This document shows positions 8,689 through 18,797 of a stretch of 64,000 bases of DNA, piece by piece. Below the pieces are notes generated by a model. That model did no database searches and had not been told where the DNA came from. It saw nothing but the letters and a program-made list of their open reading frames with translations. The first letter of the stretch is position 1; each line of letters starts with the position of its first letter. The translations under genes were made by a program, and so were the position numbers. The stretch covers positions 1 to 64,000 of the forward strand of contig JBGAIH010000028.1 of the NCBI GenBank assembly GCA_044225675.1. Direction: 5' to 3'. This stretch comes from JACMQX01 sp044225675. Its GTDB lineage: Bacteria; Pseudomonadota; Gammaproteobacteria; Burkholderiales; Burkholderiaceae_C.

Positions 8689-8716
8689 CTTGAAAAGCTG
8701 TGGATAAGCCGCATGT
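8689..8716 (+). promoter_or_regulatory. Sigma-32 (heat-shock) type promoter of clpB
   Basis: CTTGAA at 8689-8694, a 14-base spacer, then CCGCATGT at 8709-8716. The sigma-32 consensus is CTTGAA with a 13-15 base spacer and CCCCATNT; only one base differs in the -10. Transcription would begin about 20 bases before clpB, in keeping with its known heat-shock control. Confidence 0.7.
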
Positions 8717-8741
8717 CCCCTTCAGTCTGGAGATCAAATAG

Positions 8742-11342
<2,601 letters not shown>

Positions 11343-11373
11343 GGACAATGGCGCCTGTTTCGAAAGCCGTGCA

Positions 11374-11685
11374 TTGAACGACCTCATCGCGGGCCTGGCC
11401 CGATTCGTCCTGAAGCTGATCCTGCTGGTGGCTGGCCTGGTGCTGGCTGCCAGCCTGCTGGTGGCGGTGCTGGTGCTGCTTGCCTTCTGGCTGCTGCGCG
11501 CGGGTTGGGCGCGTCTGACCGGGCGCCCGGTTTCGCCCTTCGTCATGCGCTTCGATCCGCGCGGCGGCTTCGACCGCATGTACCGGCATGCCGGCCCCTC
11601 GGCAGGCCGGACCGCACCTCAGCGCCCGGGCCCTGCGCGCGAGATCGCCGACGTGACCGACGTGGAGCCCAAGGAGCCCCGCTGA
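11374..11685 (+). CDS. Small conserved membrane protein
   Basis: About 103 residues from a TTG at 11374. There is no in-frame ATG near the conserved part, and the frame upstream runs into the clpB end. A long hydrophobic segment (FVLKLILLVAGLVLAASLLVAVLVLLAFWLL) could span the membrane once or as a hairpin; the C-terminal half is basic and Pro/Ala-rich and likely cytoplasmic. No function recognised. It lies 31 bases after clpB and may be cotranscribed. Start uncertain. Confidence 0.65.
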   Translation: MNDLIAGLARFVLKLILLVAGLVLAASLLVAVLVLLAFWLLRAGWARLTGRPVSPFVMRFDPRGGFDRMYRHAGPSAGRTAPQRPGPAREIADVTDVEPKEPR

Positions 11686-11743
11686 GCGGGCGCTGTCGCG
11701 GGGTCGACGGCCGGCGGGGCGGAATCGCCTTAGCATCGCAGGC

Positions 11744-12232
11744 ATGACTTCAAGCGCTTCCCAGCCAGACGCCGCGCCGGACGTTCCGGAAGGCTTTCGT
11801 GTCGCCCGCGTCGGCGGCGGCTTTATCCGGGCCAACGGCCCGCTCTACGCGCGCTTGCATGAAGGCCGGTTCCAGCTGGCCTTCCGCGTTGAAGAGCGGC
11901 ACTGCAATCCCATGAAGAACTGCCACGGCGGCATGCTCGCAAGCTTTGCCGACATGCTGATGCCCTTCGCCGCGCTCTACCAGGATGCAGAGGGCAAGGA
12001 ACGGCGTTTCCTGCCGACGGTCAGTCTTCAGATCGACTACCTGGCCGGCGCGCCGCTGGGATGCTGGGTCCAGGGCGAGGCGCAGGTGCTGCGCGAGACG
12101 CGCAATCTCATGTTCGCACAGGGGCTGGTGTATGCCGATGATGCGCTGGCCATGCGCATCAGCGGCGTGTTCAAGCAGGGGCCGGTCCTGGGCGATGGCA
12201 AGGACCTCGACCCTTACCGCCTGCGCGACTGA
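11744..12232 (+). CDS. PaaI-family (hotdog) thioesterase
   Basis: 162 residues with a single hotdog domain: HCNPMKNCHGGMLASFADMLM carries the Asn-x-x-Gly-x-x-H/A-D active-site pattern of the PaaI/4HBT group, followed by LPTVSLQIDYLAGAPLG and the GEAQVLRETRNLMF strand. It hydrolyses acyl- or aryl-CoA thioesters; the substrate is not predictable. It stands alone between the membrane-protein gene and the convergent MFS exporter. Confidence 0.85.
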   Translation: MTSSASQPDAAPDVPEGFRVARVGGGFIRANGPLYARLHEGRFQLAFRVEERHCNPMKNCHGGMLASFADMLMPFAALYQDAEGKERRFLPTVSLQIDYLAGAPLGCWVQGEAQVLRETRNLMFAQGLVYADDALAMRISGVFKQGPVLGDGKDLDPYRLRD

Positions 12233-12280
12233 GGGGCGTGCCTGCTCACGGCCTGCGGTCGCACTGCATCCGCTGGCGGC

Positions 12281-13720
12281 TCAGTGCGCCGTCGGCGCGG
12301 CGCCCTGTGACGCCTGTGCATCCACCCGCAGAAAGAGCCAGCCCAGCACCGCCGCGAACAGTGCAAACGCGGCGCCGACCGCGAACGCCGCCTGGTAGCC
12401 ACCGTTGAGCGCCTGCGCTGCCGGCAGGCCCTCGGCGTGCAGGGCGGCCGTGCGCATGGCCGCGAGGCTGGCGAGGACTGCCAGGCCCAGTGCGCCGCCC
12501 ATCATGAACGAGGTGTTCACCACGCCGGAGGCCAGGCCCGAATCGGCAGGCGACACCTCGCTCATGGCCGCGAGCAGGACCGGATTGAAGGCGACGCCCG
12601 CTCCGAGGCCCAGCAGCAGCATGCCAGGCAGCACGTGCACGGCGAAGCGGCCGTCCACCGGCGCCTGGGAAAACAGGCCGAGGCCGAGCGCCGCCAGGCC
12701 CAGGCCGAAGGCCAGCGGTCCGCGGATGCCGAAGCGCATCACGATGCGCGCGGACAGGCCCAGCGAGAACGCCGCCATGATCAGGTTGGCCGGCAGGAAG
12801 GCCAGGCCCACCTGCATGGCCGAGTAGCCCAGCACGAGCTGCAGGTACAGCGCCGAGATGAAGAACCAGGCGAACATGGCGGCCGACCACAGCACACCGA
12901 TCACGTTGGCCGTCGCGAGGCTGCGCAGGCGGAACAGGCCGAGCGGCACCAGCGGCTGGCGCACGCGCGATTCGATCACCAGGAAACTGGCGAACAGAAC
13001 GCCCGCGGCCGCAAGCAGGCCAAGCGTCTGCAGCGAACCCCAGCCGGCCTCATTGCCATTGACGATGCCATAGACCGCCAGCATCAGCGCCAGCGTGACC
13101 GTGACCGCGCCGCCCACGTCCAGCGGCGCCGCCTGCGCCTGTCCGGTTCCGCCAGCGATCAGTTTCAGGCACAGCCAGTACACCCCCACGCCGATCGGCA
13201 GGTTCACCAGGAAGATCCAGTGCCAGCTGAAGGTGCTGGTCAGCACGCCGCCCAGCAGCACGCCGATGCTGCCGCCGCCGGCGCAGACGAAGCCGTACAC
13301 GCCCATGGCCTTGGCGCGCTCGCCGGGCTCGGTGAACAGGTTCATGATCAGAGACAGCGCCACCGCCGAGACCACCGCACCCCCCAGGCCCTGCACCGCG
13401 CGCGCGGCGACGAGCAGGGCCTGCGAGCCCGCCACGCCGCAGGCCAGGGACGCGAGCGTGAACAGCACGATGCCCGCCAGGAACACCCGCCGGTGGCCGT
13501 ACAGGTCGCCGAGCCGGCCGCCGAGCAGCAGAAAGCCGCCGAAGGTCAGCATGTAGGCGTTGACCACCCACACGAGCGAGGTCTCCGAGAAATGCAGGTC
13601 TTCGCGGATCGAAGGCAGTGCCACGTTCACGATGGTCGTGTCGAGCACGATCATGAGCACGCCCAGGCACAGCACCAGCAGGGCCAGCCAGCGCTGGCGG
13701 GCAGGGGAGGATTCAGTCAT
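12281..13720 (-). CDS. MFS drug exporter, DHA2 (EmrB/QacA) family, 14 TM segments
   Basis: 479 residues, the length of 14-helix H+ antiporters. LDTTIVNVALPSIRED in TM1 is the DHA2 motif D1 and GGRLGDLYGHRRVFLAG is motif A; motif C appears around GGGSIGVLLGGVLTS. Its start follows the VOC gene by 12 bases, so DUF1428, VOC and MFS genes form one unit. The substrate is unknown, perhaps a toxic small molecule handled by its neighbours. Confidence 0.92.
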   Translation of the reverse strand: MTESSPARQRWLALLVLCLGVLMIVLDTTIVNVALPSIREDLHFSETSLVWVVNAYMLTFGGFLLLGGRLGDLYGHRRVFLAGIVLFTLASLACGVAGSQALLVAARAVQGLGGAVVSAVALSLIMNLFTEPGERAKAMGVYGFVCAGGGSIGVLLGGVLTSTFSWHWIFLVNLPIGVGVYWLCLKLIAGGTGQAQAAPLDVGGAVTVTLALMLAVYGIVNGNEAGWGSLQTLGLLAAAGVLFASFLVIESRVRQPLVPLGLFRLRSLATANVIGVLWSAAMFAWFFISALYLQLVLGYSAMQVGLAFLPANLIMAAFSLGLSARIVMRFGIRGPLAFGLGLAALGLGLFSQAPVDGRFAVHVLPGMLLLGLGAGVAFNPVLLAAMSEVSPADSGLASGVVNTSFMMGGALGLAVLASLAAMRTAALHAEGLPAAQALNGGYQAAFAVGAAFALFAAVLGWLFLRVDAQASQGAAPTAH

Positions 13721-13732
13721 TCAAGGCCTTTC

Positions 13733-14152
13733 TCAGGGGGCCGGCGGGGTGGAAACGAGCACCATCCACTGCACGCCGAAGCGGTCGGTCAGCATGCCGA
13801 AGCTCGGCGAGAAGAAGGTGCGCGACAGCGGCATCGTCACCTGGCCGCCGTCGGACAGGCCGCCGAACACCTGCTGGGCCTGCGCCTCGTCGGCCACCGA
13901 GATCGCCAGCATGATGCCCTTGAAGCCGCTCTGGCCGCTGCAGTGGCCGTCGCTGGCCATCAGCACCGTGTCGCCGATGGTGAACTCGCTGTGCAGGATC
14001 TTGTCGCCGTTGGGCATCGGCACGCCGCCGGGCGGCTCAGGGTTGTCGCGAAAGCGCATGACCATGCCGATCTTGGCGCCAGCGGCGCGGGCGTAGAACT
14101 GCAGGGCTTCTTCGGCGCGGCCGTCGAAATCGAGGTAGGACTGGACTTTCAT
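13733..14152 (-). CDS. VOC-superfamily protein, PhnB/glyoxalase-like
   Basis: 139 residues. The fold signature MKVQSYLDFDGRAEEALQFYARAAGAK, NGDKILHSEFTIGDTVLMASD and a C-terminal DRFGVQWMVLV are typical of PhnB-type proteins (3-demethylubiquinone methyltransferase-like annotation), which are usually of unknown role or act in antibiotic tolerance. GGAGC precedes the ATG. Middle gene of the DUF1428-VOC-MFS unit. Confidence 0.87.
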   Translation of the reverse strand: MKVQSYLDFDGRAEEALQFYARAAGAKIGMVMRFRDNPEPPGGVPMPNGDKILHSEFTIGDTVLMASDGHCSGQSGFKGIMLAISVADEAQAQQVFGGLSDGGQVTMPLSRTFFSPSFGMLTDRFGVQWMVLVSTPPAP

Positions 14153-14182
14153 GGTCTTGCTCCGTTCTTTTGAAACGATGAA

Positions 14183-14542
14183 TTACATCTGCACGATGCT
14201 CTTGAAGCCGCCCCAGATCATGCGCTGGGCGTCGAAGGGCAGCGTCTTGGGGTCCATGCCGGCCAGCTGCGGATCGGCCATGGCCTTCTTGTTGACGCTG
14301 TCCCGGTGCCGGCGCGACTTGAACATGATCCACGAGAACACCACGACTTCGTCGCTCCTGAGCTTGACGGCCTGGGGAAAGGACGTCACCTTGCCAGGCT
14401 GGACGTCGTCGGCCAGAGCTTCCACGTAGGCGAGCGCGCCGTGCTCCTTCCACACCTTGCCAGCCTTGCGCGCCAGTCGCCGGTAGGCGTCGAGATTCTT
14501 CCGGGGCACGGCCACGATGAAGCCGTCGACGTAAACAGACAT
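14183..14542 (-). CDS. DUF1428 family protein (ferredoxin-like barrel)
   Basis: 119 residues: MSVYVDGFIVAVPRKNLDAYRR, WKEHGALAYVEALADDV, FSWIMFKSRRHRDSVNKK and FDAQRMIWGGFKSIVQM match the DUF1428 (YbaA-like) family, dimeric alpha-beta barrel proteins of unknown function. ATG 14542 follows a strong AGGAGG, so the longer open frame is not used. First gene of the operon with VOC and MFS genes. Confidence 0.9.
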   Translation of the reverse strand: MSVYVDGFIVAVPRKNLDAYRRLARKAGKVWKEHGALAYVEALADDVQPGKVTSFPQAVKLRSDEVVVFSWIMFKSRRHRDSVNKKAMADPQLAGMDPKTLPFDAQRMIWGGFKSIVQM

Positions 14543-14614
14543 GCGAAACCTCCTGGGTTGGGTGGACACTGCCTGCACGACGAACGGCGATGTCCCGGAT
14601 CGACAGGAAGGCGC

Positions 14615-14642
14615 AAAAAAAGCGTCCGGCCGGGCCGATCGC
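14615..14642 (-). terminator. Intrinsic terminator of the AraC-CAP-unknown-CreA operon
   Basis: On the minus strand GCG-AT-CGGC, loop CCG, GCCG-GA-CGC and then seven T. It begins eight bases after the creA stop and closes the operon before the DUF1428 gene. Confidence 0.7.
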
Positions 14643-14649
14643 CCCATGC

Positions 14650-15144
14650 TCAGCGAGCCGGCAGGCTCACGCCGGGCGGCAGCGCCACAGCCGTCACTGC
14701 GTTCTGGGGCGAGCCCTCGATCACCCGGTCGGAGTAGGTCAGGTACACGAGCGTGTTGCGCTGGCGGTCGAGCATGCGGATCACGCGCAGTTTCTTGAAG
14801 ACCAGCGAGATTCGTTCGTTGAACATTTCCTCCTGCTTGTCCATCCGGTCCGACTTGAAACTGATCGGACCGGTCTGCCGGCAGGCGATCGAAGCCTCTG
14901 CCTTGTCCTCGGCCAGACCGAAGGCGCCCTTGATGCCGCCCGTCTTGGCGCGCGATACGTAGCAGGTCACGCCGGCAACCTTGGGGTCGTCATAGGCTTC
15001 GACCACGATCTTGTGATTGGCGCCGAACAGGATGAAGACGGTGTCGACTTCGCCGATCTGCTCGCTGCGGGCGCCGCAGGCCAGCAGCAGCGCGGCCGCC
15101 GCCGCGGCAGTTACCGCGATGTATTTGCTCTTGAGGGAGATCAT
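14650..15144 (-). CDS. creA: CreA family lipoprotein
   Basis: 164 residues. ATG 15144 has AAGGA upstream and gives a signal sequence (KYIAVTAAAAAALLLACGA) whose LLAC fits a lipobox, so a lipidated periplasmic protein is likely. The rest matches CreA: IGEVDTVFILFGANHKIVVEAYDDP, GVTCYVSRAKTGGIKGAFGLAED, SIACRQTGPISF and MLDRQRNTLVYLTYSD. CreA function is unknown. Its start overlaps the stop of the unknown gene by four bases, and a terminator follows. Confidence 0.9.
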   Translation of the reverse strand: MISLKSKYIAVTAAAAAALLLACGARSEQIGEVDTVFILFGANHKIVVEAYDDPKVAGVTCYVSRAKTGGIKGAFGLAEDKAEASIACRQTGPISFKSDRMDKQEEMFNERISLVFKKLRVIRMLDRQRNTLVYLTYSDRVIEGSPQNAVTAVALPPGVSLPAR

Positions 15145-15629
15145 GGGGGTCCTTGTTCCAGGGGAGATGAATGCCATGAGAGGGTGTCGAACTTCAGGTG
15201 GTGCATGAGCTCGCGCAGGATGAGCAGGCTGGCGGCGAAGCCGCTGTCCTGCGGCAGTCCGGCACTCGCGACAGGCTGGCCGGTCGCCACGTCGGCCAGG
15301 CGGTTGAACACGCGCTCCACGTCGTCGACGCCGAGGGCGACCCACCGGTCCGCCTCGGGGCGGGTGCCGCGTGCCAGCGCGAACAATGTGGAGAACAGTG
15401 CCGCATCGTCCGACGCGAGGCGCGAGCCCGGTGTCATCCTCGGGTGCAGCGGCATGACGATGTCCTCAACCGCTTCGATCGCAGCTTCCAGGTCGGCCGC
15501 CGACGGCGGCGCGGACCGGAAATGAGCGCGCGCGGTCCGGGCCGAGCCCAGGGGCAGCGTGAAGCGCTCCGGGCCGCCGGTGCGGGCCAACGTGGTGGCT
15601 TCTTCCCCGATATGCAGACGCCAGTTCAT
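15141..15629 (-). CDS. Conserved protein of unknown function
   Basis: 162 residues, soluble, no recognised family. MNWRLHIGEEATTLARTGGPERFTLP suggests an N-terminal beta strand pair; the middle (LEAAIEAVEDIVMPLHPRMTP, DAALFSTLFALARG, VERVFNRLADVATG) is helical, ending in ASLLILRELMHHLKFDTLSWHSS. Both ends overlap neighbours by ATGA (CAP upstream, CreA downstream), so it is a true gene, translated with them. This coupling hints at an envelope-related job (inference). Confidence 0.72.
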   Translation of the reverse strand: MNWRLHIGEEATTLARTGGPERFTLPLGSARTARAHFRSAPPSAADLEAAIEAVEDIVMPLHPRMTPGSRLASDDAALFSTLFALARGTRPEADRWVALGVDDVERVFNRLADVATGQPVASAGLPQDSGFAASLLILRELMHHLKFDTLSWHSSPLEQGPP

Positions 15630-16495
15630 CGGGGCGTTCCGAACATCTGCACCCAGTAGATGCCGGCCTCGCTCGCGGGCTGGACGGCGAAGGCAATGCC
15701 CATTTCTGTGTACTGCGGGCCCATCAGGTTGGCGCAGTGCGGCGGGCTGCGCAGCCAGCCGTCCACGGCGGCGTCGGGCGCCTGCTGCCCGGCGGCGATG
15801 TTCTCGCCCACGGCGCGCCAGACGTAGCCTCCACGGGTGGCCCGCTCGCTTGGCGAGCTTCCATCACGCCCCTGATGCGCGAAGTAGCTGTGCGCCGCCA
15901 TGTCCGCCGCATGGCCCTGGGCCACGGCCGACAGCCTGTCGTTGAGGACCACGGGGCCTGCCGCCGCGAAGCTGCGGTCGCCGCACTGGCGTGCCTGGGC
16001 CCTTGCGGCGTTCACGCGCTGCAGCACGCGGGCCGCCACGTCGCCTGCCTGCGCCGGGGCGACGGGCGCGAACGGCGCGGCCAGCAGGATCCACGTGTCG
16101 CGGCCCCGCTGGTGGATGCCCATCTGGCTCAAGGCCGGGTCGGTCAGTGCCGCGCAGTTGTTGGTCGCGACGGCGTCGGTGATCGCGCGGGCGCCTTGGG
16201 GCCCGCCGAGCCAGAGCTGGCTCGCGCGCGTGGCGCGGTAGCCCGCGCGACTCAAGGCCTCCTGAAGATTCAGGCCGTCAGCCAGTTGCCGGGCGGCTTC
16301 GCTCAGCCGGGGCTCGACGGCCAGGGCTTGCGCGACGCCGGGCCGGCCCCCGCAGCCGAGGGTGCGGGCGGCATTGAGTGCGGGCCCGATCTCGGCGGCC
16401 GGTTGCGAATGTGCGGTACTGATCGCCAGCATCGCGAGGCCCGCCGTCAGCGTTTTCACGGCGCGGCGCACCCAGGGTGGGGCAAGCGGGTTCAT
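15626..16495 (-). CDS. Secreted CAP (SCP/PR1)-domain protein
   Basis: 289 residues with a signal peptide (VKTLTAGLAMLAISTAHSQPA). The C-terminal ~130 residues form the CAP domain: RVNAARAQARQCGDRSF, LSAVAQGHAADMAAHSYFAHQGRDGSSPSERATRGGY, VGENIAAGQQ and WLRSPPHCANLMGPQYTEMGIAF, with the conserved His, Glu and His. The N-terminal half is an uncharacterised cysteine-bearing segment. Bacterial CAP proteins are extracytoplasmic and mostly of unknown role. Coupled by ATGA overlaps to the AraC gene before and the unknown gene after. Confidence 0.88.
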   Translation of the reverse strand: MNPLAPPWVRRAVKTLTAGLAMLAISTAHSQPAAEIGPALNAARTLGCGGRPGVAQALAVEPRLSEAARQLADGLNLQEALSRAGYRATRASQLWLGGPQGARAITDAVATNNCAALTDPALSQMGIHQRGRDTWILLAAPFAPVAPAQAGDVAARVLQRVNAARAQARQCGDRSFAAAGPVVLNDRLSAVAQGHAADMAAHSYFAHQGRDGSSPSERATRGGYVWRAVGENIAAGQQAPDAAVDGWLRSPPHCANLMGPQYTEMGIAFAVQPASEAGIYWVQMFGTPR

Positions 16496-17304
16496 GCAGT
16501 TCGATTCTGGAAATGGCGCGGCGGCTGGCCCATCGCGCTCTTGAACATGGCGGTGAAAGCGCTGTCGCTGGCATAGCCGCTCGCGGCGGCCACCTGGCTC
16601 ACCGGCGTGCCGCGTGCCAGCAGCGGCAGCGCGTGGGCGAGCACCGCCTGCTGGCGCCATTGCTGGTAGCTCAGCCCCAGTTCCTCGCGGAACAGCCGCG
16701 CCACCGTGCGCTCGCTCGCGCCGATGTCGGCGGCCCATTCGCCCAGCGTCGCACGCTCCGAAGGCGCGCGCAGCACCGCTTCGCACAGCGCGCGCAGGCG
16801 CTTGTCGCCGTTGTGCGGATGGGGCAGCGGAACGCCGAGCGCCTGGACGTCGGCGCATGCCAGCTCGTCGAGGACCAGCGCCGCAAGCAGGGCCTCGCGC
16901 CGCGCCGGCAGGGGCGTGTCGAGCGCCTGCACCAGTTCGCGCAGCAGCGGCGACACCACCAGCATGCGGCAGCCGTCCCAGCCCGCCGGCGTGGCGCTCG
17001 CGTGGATGTACAGCGTGCGGAACTCCGCTGCCTCGAGCACATGGATCGCATGGCGTGCGCCGGGCGCAATCCACACGGCGCGCGACGGCGGCACGATGTA
17101 GGTGACCTCGTCCGGCGTGGCCGCCGTCACCTGCACGATGCCCGTGGCGCAGTACGCCACCTGTGACCAGGCGTGGCTGTGTGGCTCGAAATGCGTGTCG
17201 GCCGGCATGGAGCGCGCACGCACCCGGACCGGCCGCTGCCGGCTCGGACGAAAGGGGTCGGTGTCGCCGACGGGCGTGAGCCGGATGCGGGTCTGTCGGG
17301 GCAT
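16492..17304 (-). CDS. AraC-family transcriptional regulator with cupin N-terminus
   Basis: 270 residues from ATG 17304. An in-frame ATG at 17370 has a better ribosome site (AGAGG) and would add 22 residues that cross the 13-base tandem repeat. The N-terminal cupin is PHSHAWSQVAYCATGIVQV through IVPPSRAVWIAPGARH; two C-terminal helix-turn-helices are LGEWAADIGASERTVARLFREE and VSQVAAASGYASDSAFTAMFKSAMGQPP. It heads the CAP-unknown-CreA operon and is divergent from an MFS gene. It may regulate either. Confidence 0.9.
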   Translation of the reverse strand: MPRQTRIRLTPVGDTDPFRPSRQRPVRVRARSMPADTHFEPHSHAWSQVAYCATGIVQVTAATPDEVTYIVPPSRAVWIAPGARHAIHVLEAAEFRTLYIHASATPAGWDGCRMLVVSPLLRELVQALDTPLPARREALLAALVLDELACADVQALGVPLPHPHNGDKRLRALCEAVLRAPSERATLGEWAADIGASERTVARLFREELGLSYQQWRQQAVLAHALPLLARGTPVSQVAAASGYASDSAFTAMFKSAMGQPPRHFQNRTA

Positions 17305-17320
17305 GGCGAAACAGGAGGCA

Positions 17321-17346
17321 GTTGAAGGAAGGGGTTGAAGGAAGGG
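17321..17346. repeat. Tandem 13-bp repeat (GTTGAAGGAAGGG x2)
   Basis: Two exact head-to-tail copies, 17321-17333 and 17334-17346, just upstream of the AraC ATG at 17304. They are purine-rich on the plus strand. If translation starts at 17370 they lie in the coding sequence, otherwise in the leader. Likely slippage product or regulator site. Confidence 0.6.
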
Positions 17347-17415
17347 GAGGCAGCGGATGGTGCAATGCAGCATCCTGCGCCTCTTTGCGGGCAGATTCCT
17401 GTTTGTCCGGAATTC

Positions 17416-17446
17416 GCTGAAAGCTGGCGTTATGTCGCATTTCAGC
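17416..17446. promoter_or_regulatory. Inverted repeat GCTGAAA-N17-TTTCAGC in the AraC/MFS divergent region
   Basis: Seven-base arms at 17416-17422 and 17440-17446 between the AraC gene and the MFS gene. The position suits a regulator of one or both promoters. Regulator unproven. Confidence 0.4.
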
Positions 17447-17474
17447 ATCCGTGCACGATACTACGATACGCGCC

Positions 17475-18728
17475 ATGAGTTCGACAAGCACCCTCCACCC
17501 CATGCCGGCGCCCGTGAGTCTGCGGCAGGACGCCACCGTCATCGGCCTCGTGGGTCTGGCGCACGGCATCAGCCACTACAGCCAGCTGCTTCTGGCGCCG
17601 CTGTTCCCGTGGCTCAAGGACGCATTCAGCGTCGGCTATGCGGAGCTGGGCTTCATCATGACGGTGTTCTTCGTGGTGTCCTGCGCGACGCAGGCGCTGT
17701 CGGGTTTCGTGGTCGACCGTTTCGGGCCCCGTCCCGTGCTGTTCGGCGGGCTCGGCTTGCTGGGCCTTGCCGCCTTCGGCTTTGCCGCGAGCACCGGCTA
17801 CTGGATGATGGTGGCCTTTGCCGCCCTCGCGGGCGTGGGCAATGGCGTGTTCCATCCCGTCGACTACACGCTGCTCAACCGCAAGGTCAGCCAGCCCCGG
17901 CTGGGCCATGCCTACAGCGTTCATGGCATCACCGGCAGCCTCGGCTGGGGCCTGGCACCGGCCATGCTGGTGCCGATCGCGATTGCCTCGTCATGGCGCG
18001 TGGCGCTGGCGAGCGCGGGCGCGCTGATCTTCGCCGTGCTGCTGCTGCTGTGGGTGCGCCGTGATGCGCTGGCGCTGCCCGCAGCCGCTGCGGCGCCGGC
18101 TGCGCGACCGGGTGCAAGCTCGGCCGCCGTCGAGGGCAGCTTCGACTTTCTTCGCATCCCTGCGGTGTGGATGTGCTTCGCGTTCTTCTTTTTCTACGCG
18201 ATCGTGATCAGCGTCGTCCAGGCGTTCGCACCCGAGGCCGCGCGCCAGTTGCATGGCGTGCCGCTGGCCATGGCAGCCCTGTGCCTGACGATCTACATGG
18301 TCGGAAGCGCAGGTGGCATGGTGCTGGGCGGCTTTCTGGCGGCCGATCCGTCGCGTTGCGAGCGCATCGTGGCGGTGGGCTTCGGCATTGCGGCGGTGTT
18401 CGCGCTGACGCTGGGCCTGGCCGGCGTGCCCTCGGTGCTCGTGCCCATCGTCTTCGGCGTGATGGGCTTCGCCTCGGGCGTGGCCGGCCCCTCGCGCGAC
18501 ATGCTGGTCAAGAAGTCCACGCCCGACAACGCCACCGGCCGTGTCTATGGCGTGGTCTACGCGGGGCTCGACATCGGGCAGGCGGCCGCGCCGCTGGTGT
18601 TCGGCACGCTGATGGACCACCACCAGTATGCCGGCGTCTTCATCGGACTGGCCATCACTCAGGCGGTGCTGATCGCCAGCGCCTTCCGCGTGCGCCGGAC
18701 GCGCCGCACGGCGCTGGTGCCCGCCTGA
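17475..18728 (+). CDS. MFS transporter, Fsr (fosmidomycin resistance)-like
   Basis: 417 residues, 12 predicted membrane helices. VGLAHGISHYSQLLLAPLFPWLKDAF at the N-terminus is typical of the Fsr group, motif A-like VVDRFGPRPVLFGGLGLLG follows TM2, and a central cytoplasmic Ala-rich loop separates the halves. ATG 17475 is chosen; an in-frame start at 17451 adds eight residues. No clear ribosome site. The substrate is unknown. It may answer to the divergent AraC regulator. It converges with the isomerase gene ending at 18798. Confidence 0.88.
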   Translation: MSSTSTLHPMPAPVSLRQDATVIGLVGLAHGISHYSQLLLAPLFPWLKDAFSVGYAELGFIMTVFFVVSCATQALSGFVVDRFGPRPVLFGGLGLLGLAAFGFAASTGYWMMVAFAALAGVGNGVFHPVDYTLLNRKVSQPRLGHAYSVHGITGSLGWGLAPAMLVPIAIASSWRVALASAGALIFAVLLLLWVRRDALALPAAAAAPAARPGASSAAVEGSFDFLRIPAVWMCFAFFFFYAIVISVVQAFAPEAARQLHGVPLAMAALCLTIYMVGSAGGMVLGGFLAADPSRCERIVAVGFGIAAVFALTLGLAGVPSVLVPIVFGVMGFASGVAGPSRDMLVKKSTPDNATGRVYGVVYAGLDIGQAAAPLVFGTLMDHHQYAGVFIGLAITQAVLIASAFRVRRTRRTALVPA

Positions 18729-18797
18729 GCCACGGGCGGCGACTCTCGTGGCGTTGGAGGCACCGCGCCTCAGACGCCGCTGGCGCCGCCGCAGCCC

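Noticed and set aside
12437..14173. 578-codon plus-strand open frame over the MFS/VOC genes
   Set aside because: Gln/His/Arg-rich shadow; real genes on the minus strand have motifs and ribosome sites.
18729..18752. GCCACG-N12-CGTGGC as a terminator between convergent MFS and isomerase genes
   Set aside because: Short stem, large loop, no T-run.
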